Shown: positions 49,858-59,261 of the stretch, one piece after another
How the letters are laid out: each line of letters opens with the position of its first letter
Numbering within the stretch: position 1 is the stretch's first letter
Assembly (NCBI GenBank): GCA_902984215.1
Contig: CADWAF010001251.1
Span: forward strand, 62,001 to 126,000
Source: Willaertia magna
Taxonomy: Eukaryota; Heterolobosea; Eutetramitea; Acrasida; Naegleriidae
Reading direction: 5' to 3'
Length of the DNA: 64,000 bases
Notes under the pieces: model-generated
Told to the model about the DNA's origin: nothing
Databases searched by the model: none
The model's input: only the letters and a program-made list of their open reading frames with translations
Made by a program: the position numbers and the translations under genes

Positions 49858-51034
49858 TTATAATTCTGGAATGCCAGACCAAACCTGCAGAAATTACAAA
49901 AATGCTCAATTAAATTATACATTAATAATAAAATTACTTACGTCTTGTTCTACACCACATTCGTTGGTTCCTCTCTTCATGTAGAAATAACCATTAATAC
50001 CCTAATTAATTGTTACAATCACTTTGTGACAATTAAAAAAACAAAAACTTACCCAATCAGTTCCCCAAGAATTTGCAATAATCCAATAATCAACTCCATT
50101 TAAAACTCCCCATCCAATAATCTGTTTAAATTTTCAAGAATTAAATACACAACAATTAAAAGGACTTGACTTACCTTAATTGCATGTCCACCAAGTTGCT
50201 TACCAGTTTTATGAGTGTACACTCCAGATTTATAACTCATAAAATCTTCATACACGGTAAATCCTGACTGAACTGGCCCATTTGCAATAATTTCATTTTG
50301 AATTGCAGCTGCTCCTCTTATACCTTTTGCAGTTCCTTTCTTAACTTTATAAAGTGAAAGATTGGCATTTCCTGATGGACATTTGCTAGTAGATGTTTTT
50401 CCTGGACATTTACCTAAAACCTTTCCATTTCCAGAGATATAAGGTGCACAAGTGTCAGGAACTGTACCAACAGTTGTTAAGAAAGACCATGTGTAACTTA
50501 AGTAACCACCTTCACAGCCAAGGTTAGAGGTGTCACATTCTAACATGTATTCTGGGGATAAAACTGTATTAACTTTACCGTTAGAAGCAATACAGAATCT
50601 ATCTGCTAAGGCTGCTGAAGCAGAGAATGCCCAGCAACTTCCACATTGTTGTTGATTACGACTGACATTTATGTTAAAAAAGAAAATAATAAAACAACTT
50701 ACATTGGATGAATACATGTTGGCCATTGAGTTCTAGAATCAAAACTACTTGGAACAGCCTTAACAATATTTTCATCTACAATTCCATTAACTTCCTTGTT
50801 GTCAACAATTGGTGAGCTTAACCTTGCACCAAACAATCCTCTGATATCTCTAATAAATTTCCCTTCGAATTGTGGGTAAATTGTTGCGTTCCATGTGCTA
50901 GATGGGTCAGAATTGATTTGTTTAACTAAATCTCTTTGATTTACTGGTTTGCTTAATAATGCTTCATCGATTGGGAAAGAAGAAGCTACCACTATTAATA
51001 CAGATAGAAGTAACAAAGAAAGGATGGATTTCAT
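49858..51034 (-). CDS. Cathepsin B-like cysteine protease (C1A), secreted
   Basis: Five exons (51034-50703, 50661-50175, 50121-50053, 50001-49942, 49884-49858) with introns of 41, 53, 51 and 57 nt give 324 residues. Signal peptide 1-18, then a propeptide with N-P-S-S-T-W-N-A-like spacing ([10 protein letters not shown]). The catalytic set is complete: Q-C-G-S-C-W-A-F (Cys120), G-G-H-A-I-K (His270) and N-S-W-G-T-D-W-G (Asn290). Overall order is cathepsin B, but the His-His pair of the occluding loop is missing, so endopeptidase activity is favoured over dipeptidyl carboxypeptidase. Expected in lysosomes or secreted. It is the most intron-rich gene here; the last exon encodes only eight residues. 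Naegleria cathepsin B-like enzymes are known. Confidence 0.9.
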
Positions 51035-51314
51035 TGTTTTAATTTTTTTTAGGATGATGGAAAAGGTGATTGACAAAAAGTGTCATTTTGTAATCATTAG
51101 ATTAGAGTGATTCCTAAAACCCAAAATGCCAAACAACTCCTCTTTTAACAAATTAAATTACTAGGTCGGTATTTACCATTATCAGACTTAAAACGTTGTA
51201 ACGACTCATTCGAACCTCGTTTTTTAAAAGTTTTTGTATAAACTATGTTTACAATAATTTCTCTTTAATTTATTTATTTAAATAATAATAAATACTAATA
51301 TTATTATAAAAAAA

Positions 51315-51731
51315 TTATTCCATTCTTTGTACAGGACCTCGCGTTCTAATTTCTCTTAAAATTTGTGCATTAGAACAACAACTACAAAACGTTCCAGTAC
51401 AACAATCAGTAACTACATTAGAATCTATATTATATTTCTTACTAGCATATATTCTAGTAATAGATGGAGGAATAAAAGGAATTAAACAACTAGCACAACA
51501 AACAGAGTACCAAGCACATTTCGAAGTGTTGTCATTAATTAATTGGAAGATGTCAGCGATGGAACATGGAAAACAACAACAAGTATAAAGTAAATCATTA
51601 AAAGAAGGCGAGTTATTGATATCATGTGAAATATCACTTGCATCATCTTCATGTTGTTTTAATGGTTTATAATCGGAATGATCGTCATTATTAGATTTAA
51701 ATTCAAACAAGCCTGTAGTCCATCGTGACAT
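51315..51731 (-). CDS. PLAC8-family cysteine-rich membrane protein
   Basis: 138 residues. After a polar N-terminus, two Cys-rich hydrophobic stretches (L-Y-T-C-C-C-F-P-C and Y-S-V-C-C-A-S-C-L-I-P-F) are followed by the family signature C-C-T-G-T-F-C-S-C-C ... R-E-I-R-T-R-G near the end. Plant members influence cell size and metal resistance; animal members act in differentiation. In protists the role is unknown. The protein probably sits at the plasma membrane through its Cys-rich segments. Confidence 0.85.
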   Translation of the reverse strand: MSRWTTGLFEFKSNNDDHSDYKPLKQHEDDASDISHDINNSPSFNDLLYTCCCFPCSIADIFQLINDNTSKCAWYSVCCASCLIPFIPPSITRIYASKKYNIDSNVVTDCCTGTFCSCCSNAQILREIRTRGPVQRME

Positions 51732-51851
51732 TTTTATTTTGTGTTGACAGCAGAATTTTTTTGGTTACAATTTTCACTTAGCTCACGAATTTATTTTCAA
51801 CTTTTTAGTTTTGCCAAATGATGAAGTATTGTGTTAAATATTTTCTTTGTT

Positions 51852-53259
51852 TTATTTGTGCATCATTGAGCCACTGATTAAATATACTGTTGGAAGCTCA
51901 TCTAACATTTGTTTCGCCTCAGTAGCCTTCAAGTTACTTGGAAGTAACAAAGTAATTGTTTTATTGTTCTCATCAAAAGACTTTAAAACAACTAACATCA
52001 TAGTATCAGCGTCTATAACTTCTTTTTCATTAGTAGCTCTAACTATTGAACAAATTCTGTTTAAAGATTTATCAGTAACATTTAAGTTTCTCTTTTTTGA
52101 ATTATTATTATTTAATAATTTAAAATTAATAACTTACCACCTTATTATCATTAGTAATCATTGTCACTTTTACTTTTGATAAATCCAAAGTCAAAGTATT
52201 CGTACGTAAATGAAAATGATTATAAATTGATGTCTCCCTTGTATTCTTTCTGTAATCTTTACTTCTTTTCTTAACAAAAGGACTCTTCTCTAAATGAATA
52301 ACTTTTAAGGAATTTCTATTGATATAATCCTTATTTAATTGATTTGTTGTTGGACTATCTAAACTAATAACATGAGTAATTTTAAAAGCATCAATTGCAT
52401 GTTTAATTAATTGATAACCTGTACCCTCTACCCAACCACAAGTATTAACAAGTAACATACTTGAATTATCTAAAGATGTTGAATTATTAGTTAATTCTTC
52501 GTTTGTAAATTGTTTCTTTAAAATAGTTTCATAACTATAATTTAATCTATTACATAAATGTTTATAAAAATTAACACTTTTAGGAGAAATATCTCCAAAG
52601 AAATAAGAAATCTTATTTTCAATTAAAGATAATGGATTTTCATTAGTAATTGCAAATTTTGAAGTATAAGATTTTAAATCTTCTTCTTTTGTTGTTAAAT
52701 TATAAACTAAATTCATTGTTCCTGGAATTGATAATTGATTTTGACCAACATCTATATCAATAAAAGAGTAACAAGCCTTTTTAGAGGTACTATTGTTACC
52801 AAACCATGCAAGATGGAATAAGATTTTAGATAGGGTTGACTTGCCAACATCTTGTGGACCAACAATTAATATTCTTGAATGTGAACATTCCTTCTTGATA
52901 TTATTATAAAGTTCATGTACTTGGTTAATAAAAGTACAAGCATTATCCTTAATATTTGAAATCATATCATTGGAATCATGTTTAACTTTGAGTACTGTAG
53001 TTTGATCTTTGTTATTAACTAACAAAACGTAAAAAGGTTTATATTTCGAAAAAGATAAAGTTGTACCTTCTTTCATGTCAATTCCGAAACTATGAATAAA
53101 ACCTTGTTCTACAGTCACTTCAACATCTTGTTTTTCATTTCTAAATAATATACCATCACCATTAGATAAATTAAATGAAGTTTCTATCATTTCCGATATC
53201 TTCTCTAAGCTTTTCTTTTTATTGTTTTTATTATAGTATTCTTCTAGTACGTTTTCCAT
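51852..53259 (-). CDS. CLP1: Pre-mRNA 3'-end processing factor CLP1
   Basis: Two exons (53259-52138 and 52091-51852) across a 46-nt intron give 453 residues, about the family length. The P-loop V-G-P-Q-D-V-G-K-S-T spans 133-142. I-D-V-G-Q-N-Q-L-S-I-P-G-T-M, N-T-C-G-W-V-E-G-T-G-Y-Q and K-R-S-K-D-Y-R are CLP1 marks rather than GRC3/NOL9. CLP1 is part of cleavage factor II (with Pcf11) in 3'-end formation; in animals it is also a 5'-OH polynucleotide kinase with the tRNA-splicing endonuclease. Without the second exon the protein would lack its C-terminal beta domain. Start 53259 is preferred over upstream ATGs because the family begins there. Transcribed away from PUM3. Confidence 0.88.
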
Positions 53260-53523
53260 TCTCAAAAATTTAGCAAAAGAAGGAAAGGAAAGAAAAAGTT
53301 TTTTTTGAATTTGCATTGTGAAAGAAATAAGCCTTCCTTTCCAATGCTTTCCTATGTAAACTAGGCTACGGATGAGTTGAGATTTATATCTATGTCCCAT
53401 TTCATCATCTTACTTGAAATACTTTGTTGTTATTAAATCAATAGATTCCATAAATTATTGAATTTAATAATGTTGTTCAACTTTTTCTTCAACAACTTTG
53501 TGAAATTTGCGAATTCAAAAAAA

Positions 53524-55377
53524 ATGGAAAACAACAAACAAAAATCTAAGGTTGCTAATAATAAAAATTTTAAGAAGACCAATGATAAAGGAACAACAGA
53601 CGGTAATGATAAAAAGAGAAAATTTGATAATGCTAAATTAAATACAAACAATAATAATTATAACAATAATTTTAATAATAACAATACCGATAATAAATTC
53701 AAAAAGAGAAAAGGAGATGAAGCAACAAAACAAGCTAAGAAATTACTAGATCAATTTTTACAAGTAGCTCCTAAAAAGAGAAAAACTAAATTAGATATTT
53801 TACAAAAAGTAATTGAATTAGTAGAAGGTAGAATGTCAAAACAAGCATTAAAACCTGATATGAGTAGAGTTATTCAAACATTATTAAAATATGGAAATGA
53901 AAATCAAAGATCTTTAATTTATAAAGAATTAAAAGATGATTTAAAACAATTATCATATAATATTTATGGACATAAATTAGTAGTTAAAGTTTTAAAATAT
54001 TATATTTCACGAGAAAAAGATTTTACAACTAGATTAGAATTATATAAAGAAATATTTTTCGGTAATATGAAAGATTTTATCTCTTCTAGATTTAGTGGTG
54101 AAGTACTTGATTATTGTTATGTTAGATTATGGAACTCTGAAGAACGTAGATATTTCACTCAAGAGTTTTATGGATCTTCATTCTTATGGAATAAAGAAAA
54201 TTCATCTGATTCATTAAAGGATTCTTTAGATAAAAATACAGAAGGAGCTATACCTGTAATTACAAAGAATTTAAATACAATTGTCAGTGGTGCTATTAAA
54301 AAGGAATGTTATGAGTTAGCACTTGTTCAAAAATTGATAATTGATTTATTCCAATGTGCTGAACCAGATGTTGTTAGATTTTTAGCTTTTGATTTATGTG
54401 AATGTGGTGCTATTCCACGTATTTTACATACTTCAACAGGTTGTAGAATTTCATTGTATTGTATTGCATATGGAGGTGCAAAGGAGAGAAAGATGATAAT
54501 TAAATCATTAGGTAGAGCTAGACAAGATGCTGGTAATGTAGAACAATTAGAAGAAGGTGTTAATGCAACTGAAATTAATAATGAATTATTAAATGATGAT
54601 CCACATAATAATTTAGCAGTGTTAGCTGCAGAAAATTCATTTGGTTCAGTTGTCATTTCTTATCTATTTAAAGTAATAGATGACACTGTTTTAATGAATG
54701 CAAAGATTTTAAAACATTTTCGTAAAATATTATCTGAATTATTAGTTCATCAACATGGAGTTAAACCTATACTATATATTTTATCTGGTTCATCAAAATT
54801 CTTAAATATTAAAGAAGCAATTACAATGTTTGATGAATTAGATTTAAGAACTGAAGTTTTACATGATGGTGTTTTAACAAAGAAAGGTTCTGACAAGATT
54901 AGAGAAGAAATTTTACTTTCATTTGGTCCTTCTATTGCTACTGCTATTACTGAAAACTTTGAGACTCTTATTAGTGATCCTCATGGTCATTTAGTTGTAA
55001 GAGAAGCTGTTTTACAATATCCAACGAATAAGGATTTCGAAAAGGTTGCTAACGCCTTAAAATCTTTATTAGAAAAAGGAAAGTTTGATCCATCTAATAA
55101 GAATATAAGTTCAACATTATCTAGTGCAATTTTAAATAGTAAGGAAGGTGGATTTAGTGACATGGCTTATGAAGTAGTTAAGGGTAAATGTTCAAAATAT
55201 ATTATTGAGAAAAATCTATCATTTGTTATTTCAGCTCTTTTAAAAACTAGTCACGGATTAAGTGTTTATAATGAAATTAAAGATTTGCAAATATTAAAGG
55301 GAGAAACGACTGATAAAAACATTATTTTCTTACAAAAAGTATTTAAAACAAAAGCTGAAGAATTTAAAGGAAAATAA
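53524..55377 (+). CDS. PUM3: Pumilio-family ribosome biogenesis protein PUM3 (Puf6)
   Basis: 617 residues from the ATG after A-rich DNA; the upstream ATG at 53470 would add a hydrophobic leader not seen in the family. A Lys/Asn-rich nucleolar-type N-terminus (K-K-R-K, K-K-R-K-T-K) precedes helical Puf repeats, beginning K-P-D-M-S-R-V-I-Q-T-L-L-K-Y-G and N-I-Y-G-H-K-L-V-V-K-V-L-K. The C-terminal CPL-type region (H-Q-H-G-V-K-P-I-L-Y-I-L-S-G, then D-P-H-G-H-L-V-V-R-E-A) identifies the PUM3/Puf6 group rather than classic PUF mRNA regulators. It binds nucleic acid without base specificity and works in 60S subunit maturation in the nucleolus. Confidence 0.9.
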   Translation: MENNKQKSKVANNKNFKKTNDKGTTDGNDKKRKFDNAKLNTNNNNYNNNFNNNNTDNKFKKRKGDEATKQAKKLLDQFLQVAPKKRKTKLDILQKVIELVEGRMSKQALKPDMSRVIQTLLKYGNENQRSLIYKELKDDLKQLSYNIYGHKLVVKVLKYYISREKDFTTRLELYKEIFFGNMKDFISSRFSGEVLDYCYVRLWNSEERRYFTQEFYGSSFLWNKENSSDSLKDSLDKNTEGAIPVITKNLNTIVSGAIKKECYELALVQKLIIDLFQCAEPDVVRFLAFDLCECGAIPRILHTSTGCRISLYCIAYGGAKERKMIIKSLGRARQDAGNVEQLEEGVNATEINNELLNDDPHNNLAVLAAENSFGSVVISYLFKVIDDTVLMNAKILKHFRKILSELLVHQHGVKPILYILSGSSKFLNIKEAITMFDELDLRTEVLHDGVLTKKGSDKIREEILLSFGPSIATAITENFETLISDPHGHLVVREAVLQYPTNKDFEKVANALKSLLEKGKFDPSNKNISSTLSSAILNSKEGGFSDMAYEVVKGKCSKYIIEKNLSFVISALLKTSHGLSVYNEIKDLQILKGETTDKNIIFLQKVFKTKAEEFKGK

Positions 55378-55428
55378 AATTTCATCTTTTTCATCAAATA
55401 AATTTATTCAATTAATTATTAATAAAAA

Positions 55429-56682
55429 ATGCAAAAACAACAACCACCTTTACCCTCACATATAAAAAGAACAGAGTTGCAACTTGTGAAAGCTGCTTCA
55501 TCAAAGTTATATTACATATGTAAATTTCCAAAACCATTACCATTTAATGAAATGACAGCACCTGTTAAAGTCCGATTGAAGGGACAAGAAGATGAAGAAT
55601 TAGATATTTTAGATCGACCAAAAGAAGAAGAAGATCAACCATTAACTGAAGAAGAATTAGCTAAACAAAAAAAAGTTAGAAGAAAACAAAAGAATGAATA
55701 TATTTTAGAAGATTCTGCTACACCACGTAAAAAATCATTTGAAGGACAACCAGAAGAAACTCAAGATGCAAAATATGCATTATTTATCATTCAAAACAAT
55801 GCCCTAACAGGACAACAAGAATTTGGAGTATTGCCTGTTAGTAGTCAATGGATTAATTTCAGAACAAGAATAACTAAACCAGGATTAGGCTTGACAGCAG
55901 ATGAAGCTGAAAAGTTTATGAAATCAAGAGAAGATGCAATGAATAAAAGATGGCAACATATTAAACCTGAAATAGCTGAAGAAAATAAAAAGAATAGAAG
56001 AGTTAAGAAAGAAAAAGAAGTAAAAGATGAATGGGATTTCGAAGAAGTTGTAGATGACGATGAACAAGGTGAATTTGTTAAAAAGATTAGTCATGATGCT
56101 AGAGTTGAGGCCCAATCAATATTTGGTGAAGATGATGAAGAAGAAGGTTCTTCATCAAGTTCTGAGGATGAAGACGATGAAAAGAAAAGAGCTAAAGAAG
56201 AATTAAAGAAACAAAGAGATGAATATAAAAAATTATTAAAGAAAGAAAAGGGTGAAGCTGTAGATGATGAAGAAGAGAATGAAGATTCAATGTTACAAGA
56301 AAAGATTAAGAACGCTAAGAAGAGGGCTCAAGAAGAAATTAAAGTGGAGGATCAAGACAATACAAAAAAGGTCAAGACAGGCACTCCAACAACATCAGCA
56401 GCAACTTCTTCCTCCTCTTCACTACCTTCTATTTTACCTATTAATGTTAAACAAGAACCTGGTACTGGTAGTGAATTAGAAAAATTGAAACAACAAATGT
56501 TAAAGTATATTAAGAAGAAAGGTGGTTCAGTTAAAGTTGGAAGATTTAAAAAGAAGTTTTTCAAAGGTTATAAAACAGATCAAGAAAAGGAAGCAAGAAA
56601 AGATATTGTTTTACAAGCAATGAAAGAAATTGGTGCTAAATCCTTTGAAGAAAATGGAAAGAAAATCGTTAAAATTGAATAA
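55429..56682 (+). CDS. GTF2F1: TFIIF alpha subunit (RAP74)
   Basis: 417 residues. The N-terminal dimerisation barrel shows Y-I-L-E-D-S and Y-A-L-F-I-I-Q-N-N-A-L-T-G ... W-I-N-F-R. The middle is highly charged and disordered, with acidic S-S-S-E-D-E-D-D-E runs. The C-terminal winged helix (L-K-Y-I-K-K-K-G-G-S-V-K-V-G-R-F-K-K-K-F) ends in K-K-I-V-K-I-E and is the FCP1/TFIIB-contacting domain. TFIIF joins RNA polymerase II in the pre-initiation complex and aids elongation. It lies 51 bp downstream of PUM3 on the same strand, so the intergenic region must hold both a terminator and a promoter. Confidence 0.92.
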   Translation: MQKQQPPLPSHIKRTELQLVKAASSKLYYICKFPKPLPFNEMTAPVKVRLKGQEDEELDILDRPKEEEDQPLTEEELAKQKKVRRKQKNEYILEDSATPRKKSFEGQPEETQDAKYALFIIQNNALTGQQEFGVLPVSSQWINFRTRITKPGLGLTADEAEKFMKSREDAMNKRWQHIKPEIAEENKKNRRVKKEKEVKDEWDFEEVVDDDEQGEFVKKISHDARVEAQSIFGEDDEEEGSSSSSEDEDDEKKRAKEELKKQRDEYKKLLKKEKGEAVDDEEENEDSMLQEKIKNAKKRAQEEIKVEDQDNTKKVKTGTPTTSAATSSSSSLPSILPINVKQEPGTGSELEKLKQQMLKYIKKKGGSVKVGRFKKKFFKGYKTDQEKEARKDIVLQAMKEIGAKSFEENGKKIVKIE

Positions 56683-56805
56683 ACTATTGTACAATAAAAT
56701 TATTAGTCAACTAGGATATGGCAGATGTAAATAAAAAACTTGGCTCCCAAAATAATTCTTAGCCTGTCCGCGTTATTTTGGTAATTAAAAAATTTATTAA
56801 AAAAA

Positions 56806-57315
56806 ATGTCAAAATTTGGATATTTAAAGACATTGATAAATACTAAACTTTCGCTACTAGACGATTTCAAGAAATATGGTTATTGGGAAACATTAAAAAA
56901 ACTCTTTATTTTAAGAGAAGTATGGTGGGAAAAACAAAATAAAGTTCTTGTTGGAGTTGATAAATTAGGTAATAAATACTGGGAAACAACAGAGCCAACT
57001 GAACTCCATCGTAATCGTTGGGTAGAATTAGCTAGAAAGGATATAATTTATGATGCTTCTGATGTACCTGCAGAATGGCATATGTGGCTTCATAGAGTTA
57101 GAGATGAACCTCCAAGTGAAGATGAAATTAATAGAACAATGTTTGCTGTAAAAGGAAAACATCATCCAAACTATACAGGAGACCCATTAAAAAGATATTA
57201 TCCTCCAGGACATTTCTTCAATCCTAATCATGTAGATGTTTCAACTATTGATTATGGAAGAAATCCAGAAGAAAAAATAAAGGAAGAATTAAAGAAGTAT
57301 CAAGAACAAAAATAA
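56806..57315 (+). CDS. NDUFA12: NADH dehydrogenase complex I subunit NDUFA12 (B17.2)
   Basis: 169 residues, slightly longer than the usual 145. The conserved core is K-V-L-V-G-V-D-K-L-G-N-K-Y-W-E, H-R-N-R-W-V-E-L and P-A-E-W-H-M-W-L-H, then P-P. B17.2 is a supernumerary subunit at the joint of the membrane and matrix arms of respiratory complex I. It confirms a canonical mitochondrial electron-transport chain. No presequence is expected or seen. The end is a Lys/Glu-rich helix. Confidence 0.95.
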   Translation: MSKFGYLKTLINTKLSLLDDFKKYGYWETLKKLFILREVWWEKQNKVLVGVDKLGNKYWETTEPTELHRNRWVELARKDIIYDASDVPAEWHMWLHRVRDEPPSEDEINRTMFAVKGKHHPNYTGDPLKRYYPPGHFFNPNHVDVSTIDYGRNPEEKIKEELKKYQEQK

Positions 57316-57607
57316 GGCTTTTTTCGGAATCGTTTTTTGTAGAAATAATAATATAAAGGATTTGTTTTAATTATATTCATTGGGATTGTGTTTGTTACAA
57401 TAATAAATTATGTACATTTATCAATTCCGATAGTATGATAATAAATTGTGAATAATTTAACACTAATTTACTTGCTTATATGCCCACAATAAAAGATTCA
57501 TGCAACGTTAGCTAACATCCACGTACCTTCCTCAAATTAAATTGCACTAGTGCGTGTTATCCTATTTTCCTCTGCCATTAATTGTACATTAAACAAGAGG
57601 CTTGAAG

Positions 57608-58387
57608 ATGACAAAAAATAAAATGTCTAAACAACCAAACACAACAACAAGTAACAATTCCGAAAAGAAAAGATATTTCTTTTTCGATTTAGATGATTGT
57701 TTATATCCAAGATCTAGTGGTGTAGATATTTATGTAAGACAAAGAATTAGTCAATATATGAGAGAATTATTAGGAATTGAAAATGCAGATGAAATGAGTC
57801 AAAATCTTTATATTACTCATGGTACAACTGTTAGAGGATTAATTGCAGAAGGATATAAAGTAGATCCACTTGAATTTTATCATTATTGTCATTCAGGATT
57901 TGATATTGATAAATTATTATTAAAAGATGATTCAGAATTAATTTCATTGTTAACAAAAATTAAAAAGAATGTTGACAAAATGATAATCTTTACAAATTCT
58001 GATTCACAACATGCAAATAGAGTTTTAACACATTTAGGTATCAAACATTTATTTGATGAATTTGTTTGTTATGAAGATTTAGAGTTATCTGTTAAACCAC
58101 ATAGACATGCTTTTGAGATTGCTTGTGAGAAAGCTGGATTACCAACTATTTCATCAACTGAGAATCAACACAGTTTAAGTTGGAGAGAGTTAATTGATGA
58201 AGGAAGGTTAGAGATTTATTTTGTTGATGATAATATAAGGAATATTAAAAGTGCAATTGAAATGGGTTGGAATGCTTGTTGGATTTCAGAAAATGGAGTA
58301 AAACCGCTCCCTGAAGATGAAATACCGTTTACAACAACTGTAAAACAGATTCACCATGTTTGGGATCATTTGTTTAATAATCAATAA
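57608..58387 (+). CDS. HAD-family pyrimidine 5'-nucleotidase (SDT1/PHM8-like)
   Basis: 259 residues from ATG 57608; ATG 57623 is also possible. HAD motif I is F-F-D-L-D-D-C-L-Y-P, with both Asp; motif II is F-T-N-S; Lys in S-V-K-P-H is motif III; and F-V-D-D-N is motif IV. The helical cap with T-H-G-T-T-V-R-G-L places it with the yeast Sdt1/Phm8 and plant pyrimidine 5'-nucleotidase group, which dephosphorylate UMP/CMP or lysophosphatidate. Cytosolic. The upstream 290 bp has no gene. Confidence 0.85.
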   Translation: MTKNKMSKQPNTTTSNNSEKKRYFFFDLDDCLYPRSSGVDIYVRQRISQYMRELLGIENADEMSQNLYITHGTTVRGLIAEGYKVDPLEFYHYCHSGFDIDKLLLKDDSELISLLTKIKKNVDKMIIFTNSDSQHANRVLTHLGIKHLFDEFVCYEDLELSVKPHRHAFEIACEKAGLPTISSTENQHSLSWRELIDEGRLEIYFVDDNIRNIKSAIEMGWNACWISENGVKPLPEDEIPFTTTVKQIHHVWDHLFNNQ

Positions 58388-58444
58388 AGTTTAAGCCATA
58401 TATGATTGTCTGAAATAGAAATTGAGAGTGAATTGTAATTAAAT

Positions 58445-58563
58445 GTCTACGGCCATACCACTGTGAAAGCACCTCATCCCGTCCGATTTGAGAAGTTAAG
58501 CACAGTAGGGCTACATTAGTACTGAGATGGGAGACTTCTCGGGAACCTGTAGTGCTGTAGATT
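58445..58563 (+). rRNA. 5S rRNA
   Basis: About 119 nt beginning GTCTACGGCCATACCA, with the conserved GAAGTTAAGCAC and the AGTACTGAGATGGGAGAC box-C-type region, ending GTGCTGTAGAT, which pairs with the 5' end to close helix I. A short T run (TTTTT) follows, as for polymerase III termination. A single copy is seen here. The 3' end may be off by one or two bases. Confidence 0.95.
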
Positions 58564-59261
58564 TTTAATTTTCTTTGTTGTTGAAGTGTTTTATAACAAA
58601 ATAAACAAAATAAATTGATTATGGATATAATTATTGTTTTGTTGAATTTTATTTTTTACCAATACTCATTAAAATTTCAGTAAAAAAAAGTGTCAACTTT
58701 AAGTAAAAGAAAGTACTTTAGATAACGACAGTTCTGTCTATGAGTTTTGTAAGTTTTGCCTTTTAAGTAACTTAAATAGGTTAACGTGTTTTCTGATGAC
58801 AAACTGTGCAATATAACAACAAATCCATGCATGCATGTATATGCAACGTCCATTATACTTTCTTTTAATTTATTTAAAAATAATTTGCTCGACATATACA
58901 AAATGAAAATTGTTTTAACAATTATGGGTGGTATTTTCACGTTCAGCAAAAATTTGTGCGTCGACCGAATCGAAAAATATAAATAAAAAACAGTGTCCAA
59001 CTATTAATCTAACTCAACAACAACAACAAACAATTTATAAAAATTTGTTTATTTTGTGACGTATTTTATATTGTACAAATGGTTATTTAGTTTATAATTG
59101 AGTAGAAAATACACTATTTATCAATTATAAAATCTAAATAAGGAAATTCAAACATATGATCTTACTAATAGACTTGTTTTTTATTATATACAAATAAGGA
59201 GATTTCAACATATGAATCTTACCAATAAGTGGGATTGTTTTGTAAAGTACATATTAGTTGA
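58564..59261. other. Long intergenic region, no supported gene
   Basis: About 700 bp between 5S rRNA and squalene synthase, which is on the opposite strand. Very AT-rich, with an AACAACAAC run near 59018. A 107-residue minus-strand frame (58677-59000) is rejected for its composition. It contains the direct repeat listed separately. Confidence 0.5.
59136..59241 (+). repeat. Degenerate tandem repeat, two units
   Basis: Two imperfect units, 59136-59180 and 59192-59241, both start AAATAAGGA and share CAACATATGA-like, TCTTAC and AATA motifs. They lie just downstream of the squalene synthase stop codon, so in the 3' region of that gene. Confidence 0.45.

Noticed and set aside
58677..59000. 107-residue minus-strand frame beside 5S rRNA
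   Set aside because: Composition is what AT-rich non-coding DNA gives by chance (Phe, Ile, Leu, Tyr, Lys), with no domain and no good start context.
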